A DNA stretch of 59,356 nucleotides from Scytonema tolypothrichoides VB-61278 (GTDB taxonomy: Bacteria > Cyanobacteriota > Cyanobacteriia > Cyanobacteriales > Nostocaceae), in contig NZ_JXCA02000019.1 in assembly GCF_000828085.3 (NCBI RefSeq), forward strand, positions 300,300 through 359,655, written 5' to 3'. A program made the translations under genes and the position numbers. This document shows, piece after piece, positions 26,367 through 34,127 of this stretch (the first letter of the stretch is position 1; each line of letters opens with the position of its first letter). The notes under the pieces were generated by a model that did not search any database, was not told the DNA's origin, and saw only the letters and a list, made by a program, of their open reading frames with translations.

Positions 26367-27038
26367 ATGCTCTATCTGAGAAACCTAATTTATCATCCCA
26401 CAGCTTGCCCAACAGCTATTCTCAAATCAATCAACTTGGAATTAGCATCTCAACAACTGGGTTTGATTATTGGACCGAGTGGTTCTGGCAAAAGTACGTT
26501 ACTCGAAATTTTGTCTGGACTTGCCGAACCGACATCAGGTTCACTCTTCTGGCGCGAGCAAGAGCTGAACGCTGAGGAGATGCAACAACTGGCTGGCTTG
26601 GTTTTTCAGTTTCCTGAGAGGCATTTTTGCGGCGGTACTCTCTTAGAAGAGTTGCGCTTGGGACATCCAGAGTTAGGAAAAGAGCGAGTTACGCAAGCAC
26701 TCGCAGAAGTAGGGTTAGAGCATTTATCACTGAGTACTTCACCTCATGCTTTGAGTGGAGGTCAGCAACGGCGTTTAGCTTTGGCGGTGCAGTTGATTCG
26801 CCAGCCACATCTATTATTGTTAGACGAACCGACAGCTGGGTTGGATTGGTCAATGCGTCGGCAACTGGTAAATTTATTAGCGAAACTGAAAAAAAATTGG
26901 ACACTGCTGGTTGTGACACACGATGCAGGAGATTTGTTACCAATAGCAGACCGTTGTTGGACTCTCAACCACGGTGAACTCAAATCAGTTGATCCTCTGG
27001 CATTGGGTGCCCAGAAAGAACCTCAACCAGCAGTGTAA
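26367..27038 (+). CDS. ABC transporter ATP-binding protein (EcfA/NAP14-like)
   Basis: A single ATPase subunit of 223 residues with Walker A GPSGSGKST (about 36-44), Q-loop FQFPERHF, signature LSGGQQRRLALAVQL (about 134-148), Walker B LLLLDEPTAGLD and H-loop VTHD. The Q-loop wording FQFPERHF is typical of energy-coupling-factor ATPases for vitamin or metal uptake and of the plastid ABC protein NAP14. No membrane subunit is encoded next to it, so the partner must be elsewhere. The transported substrate is unknown. The ATG at 26367 fits the expected start of the first beta strand. Confidence 0.88.
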   Translation: MLYLRNLIYHPTACPTAILKSINLELASQQLGLIIGPSGSGKSTLLEILSGLAEPTSGSLFWREQELNAEEMQQLAGLVFQFPERHFCGGTLLEELRLGHPELGKERVTQALAEVGLEHLSLSTSPHALSGGQQRRLALAVQLIRQPHLLLLDEPTAGLDWSMRRQLVNLLAKLKKNWTLLVVTHDAGDLLPIADRCWTLNHGELKSVDPLALGAQKEPQPAV

Positions 27039-27055
27039 TGTACCAGTGGGGATGA

Positions 27056-27245
27056 AGGAATGAGGGAGTGAGGGAGTGAGTGAAGTGAAAACTCCTAACG
27101 AATGAACGGCACATGCGGGACTGTCGGGGAACCCGACGGCAGATGCTCCACTTGGGGAGCCAGCCCCGTGCGGGGGTTCCCCCCCGTTGAGGGGACTGGC
27201 GTGAAACCCCAAGACCGCACTGCCTCCCCAACGCAGTGCCTCCTA
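27056..27245. repeat. GAGGGAGT tandem repeats followed by a family A repeat
   Basis: GAGGGAGT units (27062-27080) are followed by a family A block with GTCGGGGAACCCGACGGCAG, GGGGAGCCAGCCCCGTGCGG and GCACTGCCTCCCCAACGCAGTGCC, then TAATGACTAATGACTAA. This fills the gap between the ABC ATPase and the small minus-strand gene. Confidence 0.6.
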
Positions 27246-27249
27246 ATGA

Positions 27250-27504
27250 CTAATGACTAAATTGACTGACATGCAATTGTGCTTCTCCATGATCTGGAAT
27301 CCAGGCTAACCATTCTTGACGAGAAACCTGGCACAGTAGGAGTGCTTCGTCAAAACTATAGGGGTTGGGAAGTTCCAACAGCTTTACCCAACTATAAGCC
27401 TGGAAATCATCTGGTGACTCTGTGGAGAAGGACTTCCTTAACCAATCCAGATTGTGCCAGAAGCCTTCTATGGCACAATCCGGTCTACTTGAATCTAATT
27501 TCAT
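27250..27504 (-). CDS. Small conserved hypothetical protein
   Basis: This 84-residue acidic protein reads as a compact domain: GFWHNLDWLRKSFSTESPDDFQAYSWVKLLELPNPYSFDEALLLCQVSRQEWLAWIPDHGEAQL. Composition is that of a real globular protein (many W, F, L), unlike the repeat-coded frames nearby, and I recall similar short proteins in Nostocales. No domain or function recognised. It is convergent with the ABC ATPase and divergent from pcyA, with 213 bases to the latter. Confidence 0.6.
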   Translation of the reverse strand: MKLDSSRPDCAIEGFWHNLDWLRKSFSTESPDDFQAYSWVKLLELPNPYSFDEALLLCQVSRQEWLAWIPDHGEAQLHVSQFSH

Positions 27505-27717
27505 GGCTCTGCTTAGCCAACGCTCATGGGCTAATACAAAATTATTTCTGTAACTCAGAATACAAAATAAGTTCTATTTTTGAAAAGTGAGTGTTTTATA
27601 ACTTTACATTTGTCAGTTGCAAGTGTTTGGTTGTGTTGCGAGCGACTTCGGGTGAGACTTTGTGAACGGTAGACTAATAACTGAATCACATTACCCGGTA
27701 ATAAATCCTATAAGATT

Positions 27718-28455
27718 ATGACAACAACTCCTTCACCATCGCTGCGCGAGCAACAACATCCGCTGATTCGTCGATTAGCAAATGCTATAGAAGCAGTGTG
27801 GCATAAGCACTTAGACTTATCACCTTATCATTTGCCTAATGAGTTTGGATATGTGGAAGGTCGGCTAGAAGGTGAGAAGCTGACGATTGAAAACCTTTGC
27901 TATCAAACACCCCAGTTCCGGAAAATGCACTTGGAACTGGCAAAGGTGGGAAATATGCTGGATATATTGCACTGCGTTATGTTTCCCCGTCCAGAGTACG
28001 AATTGCCAATGTTTGGTTGTGATTTAGTTGGGGCGAGGGGTCAAATAAGTGCGGCGATCGCAGATCTTTCTCCAGTCAACTCTCAGTACACTCTCCCAAA
28101 ATCATATACTTCTGCGCTGGCTGCACTCCCTCAGTTGAACTTTTCCCACCCAAGAGAATTACCTGAGTGGGGAGATATTTTTTCAGACTTTTGCGTTTTC
28201 GTTCGCCTCAGTTCTCCGGAAGAAGAAAATCTATTTCTCTCTCGCACTCGGGAATTTTTAGAAATACATTGCATGCAAGCCACAGCATCCCAACCCGTTC
28301 CATCAGAACAGGCGATCCTCAGTCTGGCTGGACAACGTAACTACTGCACCAAACAGCAGCAGAACGACAAAACCCGTCGCGTACTGGAAAAAGCTTTTGG
28401 TTCAGATTGGGCAGAACAATATATGACGACAGTTCTGTTTGATCTGCCAAGTTAG
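27718..28455 (+). CDS. pcyA: Phycocyanobilin:ferredoxin oxidoreductase (PcyA)
   Basis: PcyA reduces biliverdin IXalpha by four electrons from ferredoxin to phycocyanobilin, the chromophore of phycobilisomes and phytochromes. The 245-residue protein carries the family signature HCVMFPRPEYELPMFGCDLVGARGQISAAIADLSP, with the catalytic histidine at H85 and aspartate at D102 (H88 and D105 in the characterised Anabaena enzyme). Length and overall order are normal. The gene stands alone with its own promoter region. Together with the oxygenase and GCGATCGC octamers it marks the DNA as cyanobacterial. Confidence 0.96.
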   Translation: MTTTPSPSLREQQHPLIRRLANAIEAVWHKHLDLSPYHLPNEFGYVEGRLEGEKLTIENLCYQTPQFRKMHLELAKVGNMLDILHCVMFPRPEYELPMFGCDLVGARGQISAAIADLSPVNSQYTLPKSYTSALAALPQLNFSHPRELPEWGDIFSDFCVFVRLSSPEEENLFLSRTREFLEIHCMQATASQPVPSEQAILSLAGQRNYCTKQQQNDKTRRVLEKAFGSDWAEQYMTTVLFDLPS

Positions 28456-29274
28456 TCCAAACTCAACAGTCAAAAACTTCTTGTCTTCCCTACCGCCCCC
28501 ATCTCCCTATCTGTAGGTTCTGCTACGTTTTCAAGCAACTTACAAATGTAGAATTCATTTAACTTAAGCAAAATCAAGTCACAAAATCCTTCAATGTAAG
28601 TTTCATTTCCAAACAGCTTGTCTATGATGTTCAGAGTTAAGTTGAAATTAGCTGCCGTTAACTCAAAGCCAATCAACTTACCTCTTTAGTCATATTTTTT
28701 TTCTAACACACAATTGAGTTGTTACCCAGTTTTGTTTGCTATCTATTTCAGATAGACAAACCAAACTGTTTTGACACTCCCACCACTAAAAGCGGATGGG
28801 ATTGTTGGGCTGAACTTGCCTCCGTCAGGTTTCCCTTGCTATAGGTCTTACGGCTCATACTTGTCCAAGTTACAGTTTTTGAGGCTATAACCCACTGATG
28901 GACAACACGCCTGCGCGTTTACCCCTGGCTGGGTACGTTCCCGTGTGCCCCACGGTAGGGGGATTACTCCGAATTGCTTTACTTAATCATTCGCTGTCGT
29001 TTAACAGTTACTGCGCTGTTTAAAGAGTTCTCGCTGCTCTTGCCTTTACTATTTTCTACTCACTGGTGTGGCGAACCGTCGCATAATTCCTTTTGCTGAG
29101 CCATAGTTATCGGTCACTAGGTAGCGGTATTTTAACCTGTAGGCTAGTTATATTGTCGCACGATGTAGCGTTTTTGTTCCTGGATATTGTTTTTTCATGA
29201 TTTGACTTAATCCAATTGCGCCGAACTCGCTTTTTTACTTTGTATATGCAAAATTCCAACTAATAGGAAATATC
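28456..29274. other. Gene-free region upstream of the devBCA-like operon
   Basis: No intact gene in 819 bases. The first part (28760-29000) appears to be a decayed IS200/IS605-type end read on the minus strand. The rest should contain the promoter of the exporter operon. I looked for the NtcA pattern GTA-N8-TAC, which controls some dev promoters, and did not find a convincing one. Confidence 0.5.
28767..28980 (-). mobile_element. Remnant of an IS200/IS605-type right end
   Basis: Read on the minus strand, the sequence ends AATCCCATCCGCTTTTAGTGG followed by TGGGAGTGTCAAAA, which matches the pattern at the right end of the tnpB element (CCCACGGCTTCAAGCCGTGGG then AGTGTCAA, 39718-39746). Upstream on that strand only short broken frames are present, so any tnpB has been lost. 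Boundaries are approximate. Confidence 0.4.
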
Positions 29275-30693
29275 ATGTCAAGGGTAAGTGATAACTCAAG
29301 CGTAAGGGAGCAGTTTTTTGAGAATGATAAACCACAAATTTGGTGGTTAATTGCTGTAACCTTGCCAGTCATAGTTGCTACTGGAGTCCTAAGCATAGCT
29401 AAAATGGAGCAAGTTAAAAAGTTCAATACGCCCGTATCCAGTGCGCCAATCACAAGTATAAATGCTTTGGGACGTTTGGAACCGCAAGGGGAAGTTTTTA
29501 AACTGTCTGCACCAGTAGGAGTCCAAGGGACATCACGAGTCGAACAAGTTTTTGTCAAAGAAGGAGAACAAGTCAAAAAAAATCAAATCATTGCTATTTT
29601 GGATAACTTTTCGAGTAGCCAAGCCGCAATGGAAGAAGCTAAGGCAAAAGTGCAAGAAGCCCGTGCCAATTTAGCAAATGTCAAAGCAGGTTCACCAAGA
29701 GAGATTGAGGCTCAAAGAGCTGTTATTGCTCGCCTGGAAGCACAATTACGTGGGGAACTAGATGCTCAACAAGCAACAATTACTCGCCTGCAAGCAGAGT
29801 TAGGCGGGGAAAAAACAGTCTTACAAGCAACAATTAATCGTATTCAAGCTGAAGTCCAAGGGCAAAGGGATGCTTTCCAAGCTACGGTTTCGCGTATACG
29901 AGCTGAACAACGTAATGCCGAAGTCGATGCTCAACGCTATCAAATGTTATACGCAGAAGGTGCGATTTCTCAGCAGGAACGTGATAGAAAGCAATTAGGC
30001 GCAGAAACTTCGACTCAGCAACTTGTAGAAGCTCAAGCAAACCAAAAACAAACGGTTGCAACTTTGCGACAGCAACTTGCTGAAGCTAGAGCCAATCAAG
30101 TAAAAACTATAGCAACTTTACAACAGCAACTGGTTGAAGCTAGAGTCAACCGGAACAAAATTCTCGCAACTTTGCAAAAACAAATTGATGAGGAAAGAGC
30201 CAAACTGAACAGACTTAAAGAAGTTCGTCCAATTGATTTACTAGTCGCACAGGCACAAGTTAGCAATGCAATTGCCGCTCTGAAAAGAGCACAAGCTCAA
30301 TTGGATTTAAGCTATATAAAAGCACCAATCTCTGGCGAAATTCTTAAAATTCATACGAAAGCTGGAGAAAGCATTAATACAAATGGCATTGCTGAGATTG
30401 GACGAACGGATCAGATGATAGTCATAGCTGAAGTTCCCGAAGACAGTATTGGTAAGGTGCGTCTTGGTCAACAAGCCGTAATAACTAGTGATAATGGAGC
30501 TTTTAGCGGAGGATTACAAGGAACTGTTGCTGAAATTGGTAGGAAAATTGGCAAAAAAGATGTCTTAAATACAGATCCAGCAGCAGATGTTGATGCCAGA
30601 GTCGTAGAAGTGAAAATTGTCCTGACTCCACAAGATAGTAAAAGAGTGACAGGCTTAACTTACGCCAAGGTGGCTGTTGAAATTAATATCTGA
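29275..30693 (+). CDS. devB: DevB-type membrane fusion protein of an ABC exporter
   Basis: This 472-residue periplasmic adaptor (HlyD family) has one N-terminal transmembrane helix (about 22-41, IWWLIAVTLPVIVATGVLSI), a biotinyl-lipoyl-like half (SINALGRLEPQGEVFKLSAP, VKEGEQVKKNQIIAILD), a very long alpha-helical hairpin (about 115-335) and the returning beta domain (AQLDLSYIKAPISGEILKIHTKAGE, GRTDQMIVIAEVPE). It links inner-membrane DevC/DevA to an outer-membrane channel; in heterocyst formers DevBCA exports the heterocyst glycolipid. The hairpin contains repeated TIxRLQAE and VATLRQQLAEARAN units and seems longer than in the classic DevB. Heterocyst involvement of this copy is inference, since these genomes hold several DevBCA sets. 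Confidence 0.9.
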   Translation: MSRVSDNSSVREQFFENDKPQIWWLIAVTLPVIVATGVLSIAKMEQVKKFNTPVSSAPITSINALGRLEPQGEVFKLSAPVGVQGTSRVEQVFVKEGEQVKKNQIIAILDNFSSSQAAMEEAKAKVQEARANLANVKAGSPREIEAQRAVIARLEAQLRGELDAQQATITRLQAELGGEKTVLQATINRIQAEVQGQRDAFQATVSRIRAEQRNAEVDAQRYQMLYAEGAISQQERDRKQLGAETSTQQLVEAQANQKQTVATLRQQLAEARANQVKTIATLQQQLVEARVNRNKILATLQKQIDEERAKLNRLKEVRPIDLLVAQAQVSNAIAALKRAQAQLDLSYIKAPISGEILKIHTKAGESINTNGIAEIGRTDQMIVIAEVPEDSIGKVRLGQQAVITSDNGAFSGGLQGTVAEIGRKIGKKDVLNTDPAADVDARVVEVKIVLTPQDSKRVTGLTYAKVAVEINI

Positions 30694-30742
30694 AACATCA
30701 ATTTTGGTTCAGCTAATAACTAACAACTGAGGACAAAAGATA

Positions 30743-31894
30743 ATGAAAAAAATTCCTCTAGCTTGGTTACAACTGAAGCGAGAAAAAACTCGTTTAGCTG
30801 TAGCACTGGCAGGAATTGCCTTTGCTGACATTTTAATGTTTATGCAGCTTGGTTTCCGGGATTCTCTATATTTTAGTAACGTCCGTTTTCATACTAGTTT
30901 ACAAGCTGACATTGTTTTCATCAATAATCAATCTAATGCTTTGCTTTCCATGAAAGGTTTTTCTCAGAGGCGTTTATACAAAGCATTAGATTTACAGGCC
31001 GTGCAAAGTGTTCATCCAATTTATCTAGATTATACTGCCTGGAAAAATCCTTTAACGGGTCGTTCTCGTAACCTCTTAGTTATTGGAATGAATCCAGCCG
31101 TTAATCTCTTAGATTTACCTGGGGTTAAAGAAAATTTAGATAAACTTAAACTGTCAGATGTTGTTTTATATGACCGTTCTTCTAGACAGGAATATGGACC
31201 GATAGCTACTCAGTTTGAAGAAGGAAAAACTATAGCGGCAGAAGTCAATTCTCGGAGAATGAAAGTAGGGGGACTATTTACATTAGGTGCTTCTTTCGGA
31301 GCAGATGGAAATTTAATTACCAGTGATTTAAACTTTTTGCGAATATTTCCTCATCATCAGCCAGGAATAATTGATATCGGTCTGATTAGATTAAAACCAG
31401 GAGCAGATGCAAACACTGTTGCTCAAAGTTTGAGAAATTATTTACCTAGAGATATCAAAGTTTTGACAAAGCAAGAGTTTATTGATTATGAGAGACATTA
31501 CTGGGAAAGTGGTACAGCAATAGGTTTTATTTTCACTTTGGGCACGATAATGGGTTTTATAGTAGGAACTGTCATTGTCTATCAAATACTTTACACTGAA
31601 GTGGCAGACCATTTAGGTGAGTATGCAACCCTAAAGGCAATAGGGTATACACAAAATTATTTGTTGATAGTTATCCTACAAGAAGCTTTGATTTTAGCAA
31701 TTTTAGGATACATTCCAGGATTTGCTATCACTATGTTTTTGTATGCTCGGGCAAGAGAGGCGACACTTCTACCAGTTTTGATGAGCTTTGATAGAGCCTT
31801 GATGGTACTCATTTTAACTTTTATTATGTGCTTTATATCTGGCACTATCGCTATGCGTAAGTTGCGTTCTGCTGACCCAGCAGATATCTTCTAA
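30743..31894 (+). CDS. devC: DevC-type ABC exporter permease
   Basis: This 383-residue inner-membrane permease is of the MacB/FtsX-like type: one N-terminal helix (LAVALAGIAFADILMFMQLGFRDSLYFS), a large periplasmic domain (about 45-255) and three C-terminal helices (about 258-285, GFIFTLGTIMGFIVGTVIVYQILY; 312-335; 350-370), ending RSADPADIF, the usual DevC tail. It lies 49 bases after devB with a reasonable ribosome site (TGAGGA) before ATG. It works with DevA and DevB as one exporter. Confidence 0.92.
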   Translation: MKKIPLAWLQLKREKTRLAVALAGIAFADILMFMQLGFRDSLYFSNVRFHTSLQADIVFINNQSNALLSMKGFSQRRLYKALDLQAVQSVHPIYLDYTAWKNPLTGRSRNLLVIGMNPAVNLLDLPGVKENLDKLKLSDVVLYDRSSRQEYGPIATQFEEGKTIAAEVNSRRMKVGGLFTLGASFGADGNLITSDLNFLRIFPHHQPGIIDIGLIRLKPGADANTVAQSLRNYLPRDIKVLTKQEFIDYERHYWESGTAIGFIFTLGTIMGFIVGTVIVYQILYTEVADHLGEYATLKAIGYTQNYLLIVILQEALILAILGYIPGFAITMFLYARAREATLLPVLMSFDRALMVLILTFIMCFISGTIAMRKLRSADPADIF

Positions 31895-31979
31895 AAAAGT
31901 GTTTGGTTTTAAAAAAAAATAACATTGTGTCAGATATAAAATTCTTATTTGATTTGGAACACAACTCCGTACAGTTTCT

Positions 31980-32040
31980 GTTAAGCATTAAGAGTTAAGC
32001 GTTTTCCTGTTCCCTATTCCCTATTCCCTGTTCCCTAGCT
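31980..32040. repeat. TATTCCC/TGTTCCC heptamer repeats between devC and devA
   Basis: Units of seven bases around CCTATTC and CCTGTTC repeat after GTTAAGCATTAAGAGTTAAGC. They sit in the 184-base gap that separates devC from devA, which is usually shorter. The same phrase occurs near the family C elements. Confidence 0.65.
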
Positions 32041-32078
32041 CAACTAGTAAGCTCATAAACCAAACCTGATTCCTATAA

Positions 32079-32804
32079 TTGATCTTTATGCTAACTAAAG
32101 AACCTGTCATTTCCATTAAACATATCAACCATTATTACGGTAAAGGCATACTGAAAAGACAAATTCTCTTTGATATTAATTTAGACATTTACCCCGGAGA
32201 AATTGTTATTATGACTGGACCATCTGGTTCAGGTAAGACAACATTACTGAGTTTGATTGGTGGTTTGCGATCTGTACAAGAAGGAAGCTTACAATTTTTA
32301 GGTGTAGAACTCTATAGGGCTAGCCAGAAAAAACTGGTTAATATTCGGCGAAAGATTGGTTACATTTTTCAGGCTCATAATTTGTTGGAGTTTTTAACTG
32401 CTAGGCAAAATGTGCAGATGGCGGTAGAACTGAATAAATATATTTCTCAAGAACAAGCCATTGCGAAATCAGAAGCCATACTTAAGGCAGTGGGTTTGGG
32501 AGAACGGATTAATTATTATCCAGAAAATCTTTCTGGAGGACAAAAACAAAGGATTGCGATCGCCCGCGCTTTAGTCAATAACCCCCCACTAGTACTAGCA
32601 GACGAACCTACAGCGGCTTTAGACAAACAATCAGGACGCGATGTTGTGGAATTGATGCAGCATCTTGCAAAAGACAAAGGAACATCTATATTGTTAGTTA
32701 CCCACGATAACCGCATTTTGGACATAGCCGATCGCATTGTGGAAATGGAAGATGGTCTTTTAGCGCGTGATTCTCAAGGTAAAGTCAAACAACTAGGGGG
32801 GTAA
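32079..32804 (+). CDS. devA: DevA-type ABC exporter ATPase
   Basis: The 241-residue ATP-binding subunit has Walker A GPSGSGKTTLLSLIGG (about 48-63), signature LSGGQKQRIAIARALV (about 150-165), Walker B LADEPTAALDKQSG and VTHD. Its MacB/LolD-like type fits pairing with DevC. Frame starts at ATG 32079 (MLTKEPVI would begin at 32088, an alternative). Third gene of the devB-devC-devA order, which matches the classic operon. Confidence 0.92.
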   Translation: MIFMLTKEPVISIKHINHYYGKGILKRQILFDINLDIYPGEIVIMTGPSGSGKTTLLSLIGGLRSVQEGSLQFLGVELYRASQKKLVNIRRKIGYIFQAHNLLEFLTARQNVQMAVELNKYISQEQAIAKSEAILKAVGLGERINYYPENLSGGQKQRIAIARALVNNPPLVLADEPTAALDKQSGRDVVELMQHLAKDKGTSILLVTHDNRILDIADRIVEMEDGLLARDSQGKVKQLGG

Positions 32805-32852
32805 GGGTGTAAGGGTGTAAGGGTGTAAGGGAGTAAGGGAGTAAGGGTGTAA
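32801..32852. repeat. Octamer tandem repeat (GTAAGGGT/GTAAGGGA)
   Basis: Six octamer units in a row begin at the devA stop codon itself; the stop TAA lies within the first unit. Unit order is three GTAAGGGT, two GTAAGGGA, one GTAAGGGT. Confidence 0.85.
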
Positions 32853-32929
32853 AAAAACAATTAGTGGAACCAATCCTGAGTACCGTATTGCTGTAAATTA
32901 GTGTTTTTACAGCTTTTTACGAAACTTTT

Positions 32930-33703
32930 ATGGACAGACTCCTACCCTTGTCTGAGGTTTCATCGACTCAATGCTTTAGCAATGTTCGTCTGGTCGCTAC
33001 GGATATGGATGGTACACTGACCAGGAAAGGAAAATTTACCAGCGAACTATTACAAAGTTTGCAGAATTTAGCAACTGCTGGCATAAAGGTCGTCATTATT
33101 ACCGGACGGAGTGCTGGTTGGGTGAGTGGTTTAGCGTATTATCTACCCGTTGTTGGTGCTGTAGCTGAAAACGGTGGTTTGTTTTTCTTGGGTGGAAGTG
33201 AGAAACCAGTTGCTTTATCACCCATTCCTGATTTAATAGCACATCGTCAACACTTAGCATCAGCTTTTCAACAATTACAAACTCAATTTCCGCAGATCCA
33301 AGAATCTGTTGATAATCGTTTTCGCGTGACTGATTGGACATTTGATGTGCAGTCTTTAAGCATAGATGATCTGAAAACGTTGAGTAATTTGTGTCAGGAA
33401 ATGGGTTGGGGTTTCACCTACAGCAATGTACAGTGTCACATCAAACCTTTGGGACAAGACAAGGCAAATGGGTTATTACAGGTGTTACGAGAATACTTTC
33501 CTCAGTATACTTGCGAACAAGTTGTGACTGTTGGAGATAGTCCCAACGATGAAAGTTTATTTGATGAGCGTTATTTTCCAGTCTCTGTTGGTGTGGCAAA
33601 TGTGCTGGAGTATGCAAATCAACTTCAGCATCAACCTGTATATATGACTTCTGCTGCTGAAGGTGAGGGTTTTTGTGAGTTAGTGCGAATGATTTTACTG
33701 TAG
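32930..33703 (+). CDS. HAD-superfamily hydrolase, IIB subfamily (Cof-like phosphatase)
   Basis: This 257-residue phosphatase has motif I VATDMDGTL (nucleophile D25, general acid D27), motif II IITGRSAGWV, motif III lysine in IKPLGQDKANGL and motif IV TVGDSPNDESLF. A cap domain fits between motifs II and III. The family contains sugar-phosphate and sucrose-phosphate phosphatases; no substrate can be assigned. The end of the gene overlaps a strong hairpin. Confidence 0.9.
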   Translation: MDRLLPLSEVSSTQCFSNVRLVATDMDGTLTRKGKFTSELLQSLQNLATAGIKVVIITGRSAGWVSGLAYYLPVVGAVAENGGLFFLGGSEKPVALSPIPDLIAHRQHLASAFQQLQTQFPQIQESVDNRFRVTDWTFDVQSLSIDDLKTLSNLCQEMGWGFTYSNVQCHIKPLGQDKANGLLQVLREYFPQYTCEQVVTVGDSPNDESLFDERYFPVSVGVANVLEYANQLQHQPVYMTSAAEGEGFCELVRMILL

Positions 33704-33735
33704 TTATGGTTTGGATGTAGTATCCAAACCATAAC
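33703..33735 (+). terminator. Hairpin at the HAD gene stop
   Basis: GTTATGGTTTGGAT (33703-33716) and ATCCAAACCATAAC (33722-33735) form a perfect 14-bp stem with a 5-base loop, starting in the stop codon. There is no T-tract after it, so factor-independent termination is uncertain; it should at least block RNA 3'-end trimming. Confidence 0.5.
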
Positions 33736-34127
33736 TGCTATGTATATCCGAATAGGGTTACTGTTAAGGATTGTTTTTGCAGATTTAACACTGTAGACTT
33801 ACATGTTATTTGACTGTTCCTAAGAAACACAGGGAACAGGGAACTCTTAACAGGAAAATGGTGTTTCTTTCATTCGTTGGGGGCGTGTAATCGCGCTCCT
33901 TGGGCGCTCACATCTTGCACCAGTATCAACAACGAGGCAGAGCCTCGATATCTTGTTCCCAGGCTGCAGCCCAGGAACGAGGGTTAGGAGGCTCTGCCTC
34001 CCGATTATTGAGAATAGTGCAATATATCAGTAGAGACGTTGCATGCAACGTCTCTCGCATTGGTTACTGTAGTGCCATATACGGCGGATTGTAACCGTTG
34101 TAGAATGGGTTACTTGTGTCCAGCTAC
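33736..34127. other. Repeat-filled gap between convergent genes
   Basis: No gene. It contains GGGAACAGGGAACTCTTAACAGG (33833-33855), a family B repeat (33925-34005, GAGGCAGAGCCTCGATATC ... CCCAGGAACGAG ... GGAGGCTCTGCCTCC) and the palindrome at 34032-34055. Confidence 0.55.
34032..34055. repeat. Perfect 24-nt palindrome AGAGACGTTGCA/TGCAACGTCTCT
   Basis: A perfect inverted repeat with no loop, embedded as GTAGAGACG...CGTCTCTCG. Two relatives are at 26264-26280 (degenerate) and 45221-45240. This is a recurring cyanobacterial intergenic palindrome. Confidence 0.75.

Noticed and set aside
28700-29274. NtcA-type site for the devBCA-like operon
   Set aside because: No good GTA-N8-TAC with a properly spaced -10 box was found; nitrogen control cannot be claimed from this sequence.
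32801-32852. Possible CRISPR-like array
   Set aside because: Units are 8 bases and contiguous with no spacers; it is a simple tandem repeat. No CRISPR repeat-spacer pattern was seen in the window.
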